From positions 15,798,003 to 15,862,002 of the forward strand of contig JAJEKV010000030.1 in NCBI GenBank assembly GCA_021234155.1: a stretch of 64,000 bases of DNA, in the 5' to 3' direction. This stretch comes from Isoetes taiwanensis. Taxonomy: Eukaryota; Streptophyta; Lycopodiopsida; Isoetales; Isoetaceae. Below are positions 10,680 through 22,123 of the stretch, in pieces. The first letter of the stretch is position 1. Every line of letters begins with the position of its first letter. Position numbers and translations under genes: made by a program. Under the pieces are notes generated by a model, which had not been told where the DNA came from, did not search any database, and was given only the letters and a program-made list of their open reading frames with translations.

Positions 10680-11814
10680 ATTCATACATGAATATATGAT
10701 TCCATTATCTATTCAATTTTGTATGAATATATAAAATTCTTGTTTACGATCGCATCGTTCCGAGCCATCGGATCGCCATTCTGGGAAGGGACGAGCTACT
10801 ATATAAGGCTATTTCCTCTTTCGGACCGGTTATCGGCGTCTTCTCACAGCAGCTCGTCTTCCATTCTCATTGCTTCCCTCCCTTCCCGCCCTGCTGCGTG
10901 GGGGCCTGACTCTTTTTCATTTATGTTCCTTGTTCATGCACTCTATTGTTCTCCACCCATTGGGTGATGCTTTTCCACCCTATGGGTGATGCTATCTTTT
11001 TCTGTTGTGTTCTTTTTCATCTGCTTTCATCACTCATATCTTGGGGAACTTATTGATGCGGCTTGTTTCATCATGGCCATGCATGTTTGCTTTTATCTAA
11101 CCATTCACGGGTGTTTTTTAGGGTTTCTTTTGTGTTGCTTACAGGATTCCGCCGTCTTCTGGGTAGGATTCCGCCGTCTTCTGGGGTCCTGCTATATTTG
11201 TGTTCCCACCTCCTTCGATTCTCCAGGCAAGACATTCAAGGTTGTTGGCGACCATTTCTCATTAGGGTTTTCCTCGAAAACCCGAAAGGGCGGGGTTTTT
11301 TATCCCGATGAGAAGTTGTCGCCATTACCCTTCTATATTGCCTGTGTGCATTTCTTTTTACGGGGTAGTTCGATATTGTTCCTATGGTCGGCTACCCCTC
11401 TCTATTCTTCAAAAACATTGTATACTGCTGCTGTGATGAATGACAAGCCTCTTCTTCTCACTCTCGCTACGTGCTTCGTGACCCAACTCAACACTTGGAG
11501 GTTTCGCGGCGACTGGGCTTCTAGTTGAGGAAGTTCTCTGGTAGTCGGCCGGTTTTGTGTCTCTTGCTAGTCCCTTTCCAGAATCCAAGCAATGGCCAAG
11601 AAATCAAGAATCTAGCGTGCTATTTCTCGCATCAATAAGTGAATCACACAACGTAGAGAATCAAGAATAAGGAAGGCAATATTCAAAGTAAATCAGAGAT
11701 TAGCAGCACGAAGAAATGGCGTTGAGCGCAGAAGAAGCGCATTCTTGAGGCTGACAGAAATTCTTTGAATTTCTTTTATCCCTCCTGATTGATTTTTATA
11801 ATCAAATCATAATT
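10680..11814 (+). other. Probable leader/LTR region of the copia relic, with TATA box
   Basis: A TATA-like CTATATAAGG lies at about 10799-10807, followed by a pyrimidine-rich leader. GGATTCCGCCGTCTTCTGGG is directly duplicated at about 11146-11185. The copia gag begins at 11815. I did not find a matching 3' LTR or a standard tRNA-Met primer site, so assignment to the copia element rests on position only. A 180-codon open frame at 10986-11528 has no family resemblance and is not called. Confidence 0.3.
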
Positions 11815-12506
11815 ATGGCTGCTACTTTAACCGAGACACATCGTCTCATAGAGAGATTTGACGGCGTCGGTTTCCATCACTGGAAACTTAAAATGAAGAC
11901 GCTACTTCTAGAAAAAGATTTATGGAGAATGGTTGATAGTTCTGAAGTACGATCAACTGCCCAAGAGGAGAAGGCCAAATGGAAGGCCCGCGATGGTAGA
12001 GCACTCGCTGTTATCATATTCCTCTGAAGGACAATGTGGTGACTTATGTCAGCAGCGCCAAAACGTCCAAAGAAGCTTGGAAACATCTAGTTGGTATGTA
12101 TGAACCTCAAGATGCATGTACCAAACATTTTCTAAGAAAACGATTTTACAAATCTCTCCAAATGGTGGAAAATCAAAGCATGGCCGAATTCATCAATGAA
12201 TTCAAGACACCTTTGGAGTAACTTGCTGCAGTTGACTCTCCAATTCAAGATTCTGATGCAGTGATGGCCCTTCTAGGAAGTTTACCTCCTTCCTATGATA
12301 CTTTTATACAATCTATAGACGCTCAAGCAATGGGAGCCGCCAGATCAGCCACATCCATCTCTAATAATATGTCATTGCAATCCACCACAGCCATGCTTCT
12401 TCAAAAAGAAACTAGAAGAAAGTCATTGAACACTTCTAGTGATGGGGTTGTTGCTTTATACTCAAGCAACAAGCGGTCAAACTATGGAGGCAAGCCCAAG
12501 CCTTGA
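11815..12506 (+). pseudogene. Ty1-copia gag, broken
   Basis: An ATG at 11815 starts a gag of the UBN2 / retrotran_gag type: RFDGVGFHHWKLKMKTLL, then (after a frameshift near 12020) SSAKTSKEAWKHLVGMYEP and FINEFKTPLE, and LLGSLPPSYDTFIQSI. In-frame stops occur at 12219-12221 and 12504-12506. Gag would assemble the cytoplasmic virus-like particle. The order gag, zinc knuckle, protease, integrase that follows is the copia order. Confidence 0.85.
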
Positions 12507-13430
12507 CCCAATTCACGATCCAGTTCGTCCTTCAATCATCAATCCTTCAACAAGGATGATGCAAGCAAAGGATTCAACAAAAAGCCCATGAATCGCAAAC
12601 TAACATGCAGTTATTGTGGCAAACCAAACCATTATGCCAAAGATTGTCATACTCGACTTGCAAAAGAACGTAACAAGGCAAATGTGATCATCAATGATCA
12701 TCAAGAAAGGTGTTGTGTCTCACAAGTTTCATGTTCTTCTGTGACTAACCATTCTAGCAGTTGGTTTTTAGATTCAGCATGCACTGCTCATATGACTCCA
12801 CAACGTGATTCATTTATCACATATCAGAAGATGCCATCTGGGCAGACTGTTCTCTTAGGAGATGATAGTCCTCTTAGTATCGAAGGACAAGGCAAAGTTT
12901 CAGTGCAAATGCCCGATAGATCGACCAAGACAATACATGATGTATTACATGTACTCCGTTTGACCAAGAACTTGCTCTCAATTAGCAAGATTTATGATGC
13001 TTGTTCCACTTCCAATGATGTTTATCAATGGCACTTACGATTGGGACATGCTGGACTGCATGCCTTGAAGCAACTCCACTCTAAGAAGATGGTTCAATAC
13101 CAGTTTGCCAGTATGTGAAGCATGTTTACTTGGCAAGCATCATCGGTTACCTTTTTCCAAGGTCAGTCATTCAAGAGCCGAGCATCCACTTGACTTGGTA
13201 CACACTGACATTGGTGAGTCTGAAATACTTTCTGATAATGGCTGTAAATATTTCATCACATTTATTGATGATTCTTCTAGATACACCACTGTGTATTTTC
13301 TTAAAAAGAAATCTGCAGCTTTAGAAGCTTTTAAAGAATACAAAGCTCTAGCTGAGAACCAACTTGGAAGAACCATCAAATGTTTCAGATCTGATAATGG
13401 TGGTGAATACACCTCCAAGACGTGTTCAAG
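12507..13430 (+). pseudogene. Ty1-copia zinc knuckle, protease and partial integrase
   Basis: The same frame as gag continues through a CCHC knuckle (CSYCGKPNHYAKDC, about 12606-12650), an aspartic protease site (FLDSACTAHM, about 12766, with Ala instead of the usual Gly after Asp-Ser) and the GAG-pre-integrase segment (WHLRLGHAGLHAL). A shift near 13110 leads into the integrase zinc half (CEACLLGKHHRLPF) and core (VHTDIGE with the first Asp, FITFIDDSSRYT, FRSDNGGEYTS with the second Asp). Similarity stops at about 13425 before the catalytic Glu. The reverse transcriptase and RNase H are absent. Confidence 0.85.
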
Positions 13431-14189
13431 TCCAAGTCTTGCTTTAGAATATTTGGTTGTCAAAACTTCATCATATGCATCGCTGGCCAATGAAGTTCCT
13501 ATTAATGGATCTTCTAGAGGCTCAGAACCTTCGACTTTTAAGATACCAATTTTTCCTCCTAAAGCTACAAGAAGGAAGAAAATTGCCAGTGGAAATGTGG
13601 CAAGGGAAAAGATATCAACAACATGTGTATGTTGATCGGGTCTGGCATCCCCCGAGACAAGTCGGACAACTACAGAGGAAAACTGAAGGCATGATAGAAG
13701 ACAATTCCATGTCCATCAAGCTCAGAGCAAAGGTACATGGTACGAAAGTGAGCTTATTCTTTGATATAAAAGCATAAGAAAAAAGGAAAACCATTTTATG
13801 GCCCGGACAACGATGAAGAGATTCTCTACTAATTAATGGTGCGCTATTTTGATGATTGATTAAGGTTGTCCACAGAGGAGAGAATGGAAGCACAACATAC
13901 CCAACACAAGGAAGTGCAGCTCCCACCATTGATATCTTGAACAGGTATCCCATTTTCAATAGAGAGCCCTTGGTCCTCCATGAATCCATTAGAAACAGAA
14001 TGACATCATCAAGACCAGAAAATAGTAGTACTCCCGATCAAAACTATCCGTTCGGATAATCACTCCAAGCTGTGATCGAGTTGCCAGAATAGCGATATTA
14101 GAATGCTTGATCATAACACATGTTCTACCAATAAAAGCGCAAAACAAGAAAACTCAGTACTTCCCCTTCTACTTCCGCTGGCCATGGAT
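13431..14189. other. No recognised gene
   Basis: Sequence after the copia truncation gives short frames only, with no recognisable family. It may contain remnants of the deleted element 3' part, but I cannot support that. Confidence 0.4.
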
Positions 14190-14738
14190 CAGCCGGAACA
14201 AAAGAAAGGAGCTCATTCATGCCACTGCCATTGCAATGCTTTCTGCCCTCTATGTAAGCAAAGAAACGAGAATATTGAGCATGGCTTCTTGTGTGAGCGG
14301 CTTCGACTGGCATAGTCTTTATTGTTGATCCTATTTGGCTTCTCTCTATCTAGCTAGCATATTTTGCTCGCTATTTATCTTGATGCATGGCCCAAACTGC
14401 AGAAAACAAGCATTTCACATTGTTTATGGTTGACTTTTGTGGTCGATTTGGAAGAGAAGGAGACTGTATATCTTAATGGGCATTGGACACTATAGATGAG
14501 ATTCTTCTACAGTGGGGACGCAGAAGAAAATTGTTATGGCTTACCATTGTTCCTCTCATGATCAAGAGAAGAAAGTATTAATTTGGAAAATTTACCTTCA
14601 GATTCATTCCTATGCATAGACAGGTGGTTGTGTTCAGCTGGATTAGTTTTTCTGCTGGGGTTATAGTCCTATCTTTGCATTTTATTTTGTTATAATTGTT
14701 TGATTGACGAAAAAAGTTTGTCGTCCTTCAAAAAAAAA
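14190..14738 (+). mobile_element. Truncated L1 LINE 3' end
   Basis: FCPLCKQRNENIEHGFLCERL (about 14245-14310) is the zf-RVT finger of the same L1 family seen at 47.5 kb (CPLCKQRDETIGHCFFLC). The 3' UTR ends GTTTGTCGTCCTTC and a poly(A) of 9 at 14730-14738, matching GTTTGTCGTTCTTC plus A at 48015-48049. It is a dead 5'-truncated copy. Confidence 0.7.
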
Positions 14739-15908
14739 GTCCATTTTGGTTGGAAAGCTTGCTCCGAGCTCTTTTCGGAGGTGTATAGCATCAGCTGTTT
14801 TGCATGTGGCTTGTTGCTGCAAACAGCTGATTTCCGGACTGGTTCGGATGTCATGGCTCCTGCCAGATAACTAGCATTGGTATTCACAAAACAACTAACC
14901 TGGACCAAAATTTCCATCATAAAATAATCGTATAGACTTCAAAATTATCGTATAGAATCTGAAATAGTTTTACTAGATAGACCCACAAAATGCAAGAATG
15001 ATTCATTGGCATATAACAAGAATGCATACAGAGAAATCCACAATAATACTTCCTTTTAAATCTTATAGATGCGTATAGATTTATCCATTTCAGATCTGTT
15101 TGTTTTAAAATGACAAAAGGAGCGTTATAAACCTGAGTAGATTGCTCCCGCCATCATTATCCATTGTGTTTTGCTCCAATGATATTCTGCTGCATATGTA
15201 TACGAGATGCATGTGCAAAGCTTCAAGGATATCTGATGGGAAAACCCATTTTGCAGCCTATGAATAATCGAATTAGAAGCATAGGTCAGTATCATAGGCA
15301 GATTCTCTTCCATCATTTCGGCCTTTTGCTTTCCGTCATCACAATACAAAGAAGGAAAGAGAGAAACCTGCGCCTCTGCTCTATTTTGAGACATCATCGT
15401 TATGAAAATGGAGCTTCTATATGTGGCTCCACAAATAAAAAAATTGCGGTAATACTAAATCTATTTTCTATTAGAAACAATCCCTAAAATTGTCTCAACA
15501 CTTAATATCCACAAAGTAAGACCTAAATACAATTTTTGATTTTTATTTAATCCTCAAAAATTGTTTTTGAGAAATAAATTTGAATAAAGGTCTATCAAGC
15601 ATAGAGAATTTAGCTAGATATACTTTACTGTATAGGTCAATATTCATACGTAAACAACCAACATGGCACGATATCTCAGGCTAGAGATTCATAGGAAACA
15701 TGTCACTTTGATCACCCAGATGTTAATTCCAACCACAAAGCCACTTTAGCAAATAATTCTTTTTTGCCCTATTATGTTGGCAAATGATCTTTACAAGTTT
15801 TTGTTGGGGGGGAAAGTTTATTCAAAAATAAGGGCTTTTGTGCATGCCAAACCATGAGAGTTCATATAAATATAGAGGAAAAGATGTAGCTAAAAATGAA
15901 AAGGAAAT
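14739..15908. other. No recognised gene
   Basis: AT-rich sequence with short frames on both strands (for example 15164-15487 + and 15125-15397 -) that overlap each other and show no family features. Confidence 0.4.
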
Positions 15909-17384
15909 TGTGACGTTCCAGGTATTTATATGGTATATATATGCATACTATGACATGTCACCAGTATTTAACTAGACCCCTAAGGGTCAATAGGGGGTAA
16001 CTTGGGTTCACTTAAAAGGAATTTTATCTAATTATGCTAATTAGGTTATAATTACTTAAATGGAACCAACAGGGGAGCGCCACCTGGCCCAAATCGATGG
16101 GCCAAGTGGGACTTGCCAATTTGAGAGGAGAAATTGGGGTCCTACCCCATTTCTACCCCAAAATCGATTGGGGAAGAGGAGAGGAGGAGCAGCTACCAGT
16201 TCTTTCCAACAGACCCGAGGAATGGAGGCTTTCTGTGATAAAGGCTCTAGCCAAAGACTGGTTAGTCCCTAGATAGCTTGTATTTCTGCTAACACTTCTT
16301 TAAATAGATGGAATAGTTAAAATCTCTTTCATATATTATTAGGATTGGTGTTTATGTTCTTTCTTTATACTCCCTCCGTGTATTGGATTAAGGGAAGGGT
16401 AGAGACATGAAAGCCTCTTAGAACTAGATATCTTTCTAGCTAGACCCCTTAATAACCAATAATTGCGGCCTGTGCACAAGAGCCCATCTGGCTGTGGAGG
16501 CTATCGCGTGATTCAGCAGACAACGAGCACAATGGTGAAACGGGGGTGAGATCTTGCCTAGCATGGCTACAAGACTCCTACAGTGTGCTAGGCTTATAGC
16601 CGGTCCTCGTGGTGGGGCCGGGTATGGGTCCGGCACCTCCTGGGTCTCAGGCTCGCATGCCTATATGGACATCATGGGCTCGATGGGCACGCCTAGCAGT
16701 CCATGGATTTTGGGGGGTCCAAGTCGGGTATGGATGCAAGGGTCGCTAAGGAGGCACACATTCTCTAGTACACCCAATGAGCCATTATGTTCGGGGAGGG
16801 GACACTCCCTGACTTGCCTCATCGGACTGGGGAGATGTAACCCGGAGTAGTCTCATAGGGTGATTCCATGAGATTGCATCTTCGGAAGGCTACAATCACG
16901 CATAACATGTTTCAGCCTATCTGCAAAGTGTGTACAGGAGGGGCGGATGGAGTGGACTACCCTAGCCATTGTCTTATGCCAACCAACGCCATGTTATACT
17001 TCGTTGCTGATATCTTGAGGTCCTGACCGTCAGTTGATCCCACGGAGTCTGAGCCCCGGGTAGCGGCCTACTCATGGTGTGCTGCTCATGTTATTTATGG
17101 TTGTATTGTCTTTTCGTTGATGATGATGGATGGGGCACCCTTCGTGGTGATATATTATTTCAGCATGACTGTTGTATGCTAACATGTATGTATGCTTTCG
17201 CTGTATAGGATCCCTATAGAGGACTTGAGACGAATGACACCTCCGTGTTCCTCGCCCGGACACTTGGCCATCCCAAGTGGTTCGAGTATGACGGAGGGCC
17301 CTACCATGGTGATGTGGTCGCCACGGGAGGGGAATTCCCGTATTTGTACGATGGGGGCATCGTATAGATTCTGGGAGCATCACA
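15909..17384 (+). mobile_element. 5' LTR of an LTR retrotransposon, about 1.48 kb
   Basis: The left end TGTGACGTTCCAGG (15909) has the TGTGACG/TGTAACG start common in plant Ty3-gypsy LTRs. The right end CA (17383-17384) is followed after one base by a tRNA-Met primer site. There is no 3' LTR in the window, so the length is inferred from these two marks only. A 54-bp piece of it (17272-17325) recurs inverted at 18868-18921. Confidence 0.55.
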
Positions 17385-17385
17385 G

Positions 17386-17397
17386 TGGTATCAGAGC
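17386..17397 (+). promoter_or_regulatory. Primer-binding site, initiator tRNA-Met type
   Basis: TGGTATCAGAGC lies one base after the LTR terminal CA and would prime minus-strand synthesis. It defines a plus-strand LTR element whose internal region runs rightward. Confidence 0.85.
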
Positions 17398-18033
17398 ATG
17401 ATTTTGGTAGACCAAATCATTGCACTGGCCATAGTCTAACTCGATATTTGACGGGACTTTGTCTTAGGTTAAACTTTTCCCAACTCTGTAGTTATGGGAG
17501 GACTAACTTAGTGAGTAGGAGAGTGTTCTATAGTAAGGTGAGTAGGTTCAGATGGTGGACCAAGGGGTTTGTATGTTCCAAGCATCATAACTTTCTCCAG
17601 GTAGCTCGGATGGACGAGATTTTTGCGCCAACGTGTCGGGCATGGTCTAAATACTCTAGGAGCGTCGACATCCGGCATCGAAATGGCAGTTATAGGGCCC
17701 AAAAACATACTCGGGCGCCACTCTAATTTGGGTCTCATCTTGAGAGGAGCACGTATAATTCAAGCAGCGCCCCGCATATAAAAATGCATATTCTGCCGCC
17801 GTATAAATTTTTTTTTTTTTTTTAAAGGAAAAACAAGTTAAAACCAAAAAAAAATTGAATTTAAAAATAAAAGTGACGGTTATTTTTTTAACTCTTTTCT
17901 TTCGCTTGAGCGCCCGCCTCGCCTGTCCGCCCTAGCCGCCGGAGTAGAAGCTTCAAGCGCTCCGCCTCCGCCTTTGCCCTACGCCGTTGTCACCTACTAG
18001 CGCCTCCTCTCTCGCATTTCTTTCTCCATTCCA

Positions 18034-18867
18034 ATGAATATGGCACGCACCAAAGGTACCTTAAGTCCCAGCAACTTTAGTGTGCCCCAAATATTTGCCC
18101 AACTTGGAGAGCACCTCGCTACTGACCCGCATCTGGTAGAGCTACTCTTGACTGAGTTCGTGCAACGCTTCGTCGCCGGGCATAGGATTCCTTATCCTAT
18201 TTTCCATTTGTCCGAGCACTTTTTGATAAAGCTTAACCTCCTCTAGCAGCCCTACACCTTGGTTGAACAGCCCGACCAAGTGCTCATGCTAGTCAAGTTT
18301 TATCCGCCTGCATGTATAGAAGTTACGGAAGAAGAAGCTATCCGGGGGAAGCTACCAGGATTCGAGAACTTGCCCATGGGGATGACACCCGGGAGATGGA
18401 GAGGGGAGATCCAAAAGTCCGGGGACTTGAGTATGTATATCTGGGTGATGGAAGAGCCATCATAGATGGAAGCCCTTTCGACCTTTCTCCTTATGAGTAC
18501 GATGAGGCCACCCAAACTTTTGTTTGGGGTGAGGTCCCAACCTACTTTAAGGTGGACTACTTGATAGCCACCCAGCTGGACATGCAAGTTCGGCTGGACC
18601 GCTATCATGCAGAGCTGCTATGAAGGATTACTGCCCAACGCCTCGCTGAGGCAGAGGAGCGCATGGCAGCTGCCCATGCCGTACAAGAAGAGGCCGATAG
18701 GGCGAGCAGCAATGGCAAGTGGAGGAGCTTGCCCAACGGAGTCAGGACCAGCAGCAGCAGCCACCAAACCCAGAGCCGGATAACCAGCGTGGCCCTGACC
18801 AGACAGAAACTCCTACAGTTAAGAGACGGCGAAAATCCACCGCCCATTTCCCTGGCAACTACATCAC
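18034..18867 (+). pseudogene. Broken coding region downstream of the LTR, possibly gag
   Basis: Three overlapping frames (18034-18246, 18312-18623, 18663-18875) read as fragments of one protein: MARTKGTLSPSNFSVPQIF, then DGSPFDLSPYEYDEATQTFVWGE, then a Gln- and Pro-rich stretch. The position after the primer site suggests gag, but I do not recognise a family. TATA-like words and a T-run at 17776-17823 precede it. The frame is lost at stops at 18244 and 18621 and is cut off by the inverted LTR piece at 18868. Confidence 0.35.
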
Positions 18868-18921
18868 CATGGTAGGGCCCTCCGTCATACTCGAACCACT
18901 TGGGATGGCCAAGTGGGACCG
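18868..18921 (-). repeat. 54-bp inverted copy of the 17.3-kb LTR segment
   Basis: This stretch is the reverse complement of 17272-17325, apparently without mismatch by eye. It sits exactly between the broken gag-like region and the L1 element, so it is probably a rearranged LTR fragment at an insertion junction. Confidence 0.7.
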
Positions 18922-18957
18922 ATTGAGCCTCATGGCTTGGGGCTGAAGCCAAGGGAG

Positions 18958-20399
18958 ATGGCGAGAAGAAAGAATCCTCCAGTAAAGGGGAAGGGCGCGG
19001 GTCTCGGCATGCATGAAGAGGCGCGGGCTGTAGGAAGTGGTATGCAATTGGTGGCAGAGATGAGGGAGCTCTTGGAATCCCCTTCGGTTGAGAAGTATGT
19101 GGATTGCTTTTCCTCTCAATATAATTCTGAGACCCAAGTAGATTGTGTTTTGGAGACTCCGGTCTTGATTCCATCAAGCATGCCCCCTTTGGAAACTGGA
19201 TCTGTGATGCCCTCTTCCCCGATGCTTGGGAAGGGATCACTTGATGGTGATGCGCCCTCTTCTAGGGTGCGTGTAGCTGATGTGCCTCCTGGGGTGCCCC
19301 TGGATACCTCTCAGGATGCCAGGGCGGAAGCCCCAACTCCTGTGCGCCCGGCCTGGCGGAGCAATGACACTGTTGCTCGCATCACTCGGCCAGGGTTTTC
19401 AGATTGGATCAAGCGCAAGGATCCGGAGTGTAGGACTGCCCGTGTTCAAGAGGCTTTGAAATTTGTGGAGGATCATCACTCTGTTGACCTACAGGCAGCT
19501 CTTCCAGAGACTCCATGGATAGATATTGATCATACCAAGCATGTTCAGACAATTGAGAATCTAGTTTCATTTGCGGTATTGGGCTACTTCACGGGTTACA
19601 TATTGGACACGAGGAGGTTTAGCTCTTGGCTTGCCGGACATCTGAGGCGGATTGGTTTGCCCAGGTATCAGGCACTGAAATTCCTACCAAATAATTTCTT
19701 CATAATCATGTTTGAGGCTGAGTCTTCTATGCGACAATTGGTTAGTCGGGGGTGGATACTTTGGGTGAATCATATGTGTTGTATCAGTATTATACTCCGG
19801 CAATGTCCACCAGTTCTTTGACAGCGGTTAAAATCCCGTGTTGGTTCCAGATTCAGGATCTTCCTCCTGATATGATGGTGCCTGATTTCTTGGTTTCTAT
19901 GGCTAATGGCCTGGGTGTATATTTGGCTCATTCTATTGTGCAGGTCCCCAAGATCTGTGTTGCTCTGCCTGCTTTGCAGCCTGTGCCCACTTCTCTTCCA
20001 GTGCGTAGTGGTCCCTGGCACTTTCTTTTCCGATTGAAGCTTTTGAATGGCTCTGAGATCCAGCGGATGTTTCCATCTATTGTGCTATCATCTGACCCTG
20101 TTGATGATCCTGCTGGTGCTTGTGATGTGGTAGGGGTTGCGGGTGCTTATGCAGGGGCCCGGGATTCCTCTGTTCCTGAGGCAACAGGCAGAGGACTCCG
20201 TGGTGCAATGCCATTGGATGGCGGGGCTAGGGGACGTGGTGGCTCAGGGGAGGGCTCAGATGATTTGGTTGTGGCTGGGTCTGAGGACAGGGCTGTGGGA
20301 GGGGCTGGTGATCTTGCTGGGGATGTCCCGGTAACGGTATGTGCTGAGCATGAGGTGGCTGGAGCAGCCCGGTTGGAGGTAGAGACTAGTGGCCCATGA
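18958..20399 (+). pseudogene. L1 ORF1, DUF4283-type protein, frameshifted
   Basis: From ATG 18958 (the same frame is open from a GTG at 18913) the first frame runs to 19821. The continuation is in a second frame (19752-20399), with the shift at about 19750-19770. The central part (FLPNNFFIIMFEAESSMRQLVSRGW, then YVLYQYYTPAM and VKIPCWFQIQDLPPDM) follows the plan of plant L1 ORF1 DUF4283 domains, an RRM-like RNA-binding fold. The C-terminus is Gly/Asp-rich with no visible CCHC knuckle. ORF1 proteins package LINE RNA. Confidence 0.75.
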
Positions 20400-20570
20400 C
20401 TCTATGGAGGTGCCTGGGGGACTTCCAACACGTGTTGGAAGTGGAATGTCACGTAGAGCGGTTGTGGGTCACATTGCTGTGATTAATCCTCTGGCTCTGG
20501 ATGATGACTCTGTGGAGTGGGTTGATGGCCTGGTGGGTAGGCATGTGGGGCTGGACACTTCTCCTCCGGG

Positions 20571-21480
20571 ATGAATAGGTCAATCCTCAGTTGGAATGTG
20601 CGGGGGGTGCGGTCCTCTAGTAGTAAGAGGGCCCGTGTTTCTTTGGCACTTCGGCAGTTGCGTCCTGATATTGTTTGCATTCAGGAGCATAAGTGTCAAA
20701 GGGGTGATATGTCCAGGCTCATGAATATGGTTGGTAGGCAGTTTGGCTCTATTGCTTCTTCTTCTGGGCGGACTAGTGGGGGTCTTATTGCTTGGAGGAT
20801 GGATGTGCAGGTCACATACTCTACAGCAGACAGGTTTGGTCGGTGGGCAATAATTAAGTGGTTGGAGGGAGGGCAAGAGTGGGGGATTGTTAATGTTTAT
20901 GCCTCTAATCAGCCTTCTCAGCGGGGTGCTTTATGGGCCACAGTCCGAAATAAGTTGCGAGCCCTTGGTGGGTTGCAGGTTGCTTGGTTGCTGTTAGGGG
21001 ACTTCAATATGGTAGAGCGAGTAGAAGATCGCTCTGGTTCTGGAACCCAGGTTGTGCATGGGTTTGAGAGGGAACAGTGGTCTCGTTTGTTGCAGGATTT
21101 GGCTTTGGTTGAGGTCCCTGGAGACTTGTCTTTCACCTATTGTAATAGGCAGATTGGTGCGGGCCGGGCGTATGCTAGGCATGACCGGTGCTATGCTTCC
21201 CCATGCGCATTGGATGGTGTGCCCTCTTTGGGCCGGAGTAACATTCTGTCTACCTCCATTTCTGATCATTACCCTCAGGTTTTGTTCAGTCAGGGTGCGG
21301 TTGCCTCTCGGTCCTCTCGGACGGTGTTTTGTTTGAACACCCGGCTTCTGGCTGATGCGGATTTCTCGGCCCAGTGCCAGGAGTTGTGGCTTGATACCTT
21401 TTCATCTCTGAAGGGTATGTCTGGTATGGTGACTGCGTTGGCCAGGGTGAAGCATTTTGCCAAGGTCTTTGGTAGGCAGC
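20571..21480 (+). pseudogene. L1 ORF2 endonuclease domain, cut by gypsy insertion
   Basis: A true ATG at 20571 opens SILSWNVRGVRS, the start of the AP-like endonuclease. Catalytic motifs: WNVRG, CIQEHK (Glu), YASN, LLGDFNMV (Asp, Asn) and ISDHYPQV (Ser-Asp-His). Coding similarity continues through the linker (VKHFAKVFGRQL) to 21480, where the 5' LTR of the gypsy element begins. The open frame beyond 21480 is LTR sequence read by chance. The RT part resumes at 44117. Confidence 0.88.
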
Positions 21481-22076
21481 TGTTAGTCCTGTGCCTCCTG
21501 GTACAGGACTATTCATGCATACGACGGACCAGGTCAAGAACAAGGATCCACAGTCAGCCACGGGTCAACCATCAAAGGCTCAGCAGAAGACCAAGCAGCA
21601 GACCACGCAGTCAAAGCCTGCGTCTGTCAACAAGAGGCGCCGCTCAGACAAGTGACGGCCCGTCACCGCCCGCATCAGCGTCAGCGTGATTCTAGGCACT
21701 TCAAGAGGCACCGCCAGCATTCCTGCAAATCAGGCCTCCTTCCAGGAGTCGGCACCAAGATCAGTCAGAGTGTCTATATTGGGCCAAAGGCCATTGTACT
21801 ATATATATGAGTAGAGCTAGCACATGAGTTTTTGAGATGAGTTTTGAGTCTTGTCTCACTTCAGTTTTCTCTCGATTGTGAGAGCTCATGTATGTTCATC
21901 ATTGATATCAAGGAAGCTTATCATTTTCCTCTCATTGTTCTCTTTTGTTCTGTTTTCTTCTTCTTGTTCTCTTCTTGCAAATCCCGCGTGACATAGTCCC
22001 CCGGATTCTCCTGTTAGATCCTCGGGTCCTCACAGAGGGCTGTCTTGCAGGAGTTCCCGAACCCAGACCCCAAACA
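21481..22076 (+). mobile_element. 5' LTR of the Ty3-gypsy element
   Basis: It begins TGTTAGTC and ends CAAACA. A TATA box (ACTATATATATGAG, about 21798-21811) is followed by a Ser/Phe-codon-like pyrimidine leader. The last 300 bp are nearly identical to the 3' LTR while the first 290 bp have diverged strongly. Confidence 0.85.
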
Positions 22077-22077
22077 C

Positions 22078-22095
22078 TGTCGCCGCTGCCGGGTC
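22078..22095 (+). promoter_or_regulatory. Primer-binding site resembling tRNA-Asp
   Basis: TGTCGCCGCTGCCGGGTC starts two bases after the LTR terminal CA. It closely resembles the TGGCGCCGTTGCCGGGG site known from Tat/Athila elements, which pairs with the 3' end of tRNA-Asp, with a few changes. Confidence 0.7.
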
Positions 22096-22123
22096 TGATT
22101 CGCTTTTCCTTTCTTCTGTCGCC

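Noticed and set aside
10986-11528. 180-codon frame before the copia gag
   Set aside because: It lies in a pyrimidine-rich leader with a TATA box upstream, is Phe/Leu/Ser-rich by composition and overlaps a second open frame; no family resemblance.
17385-17726. 113-codon frame right after the primer site at 17386
   Set aside because: It starts inside the primer site, has no gag character and is most simply untranslated leader.
21690-21900. Continuation of the L1 endonuclease frame past 21480
   Set aside because: The sequence there matches the 3' LTR at 43.5 kb, so the frame is LTR read by chance.
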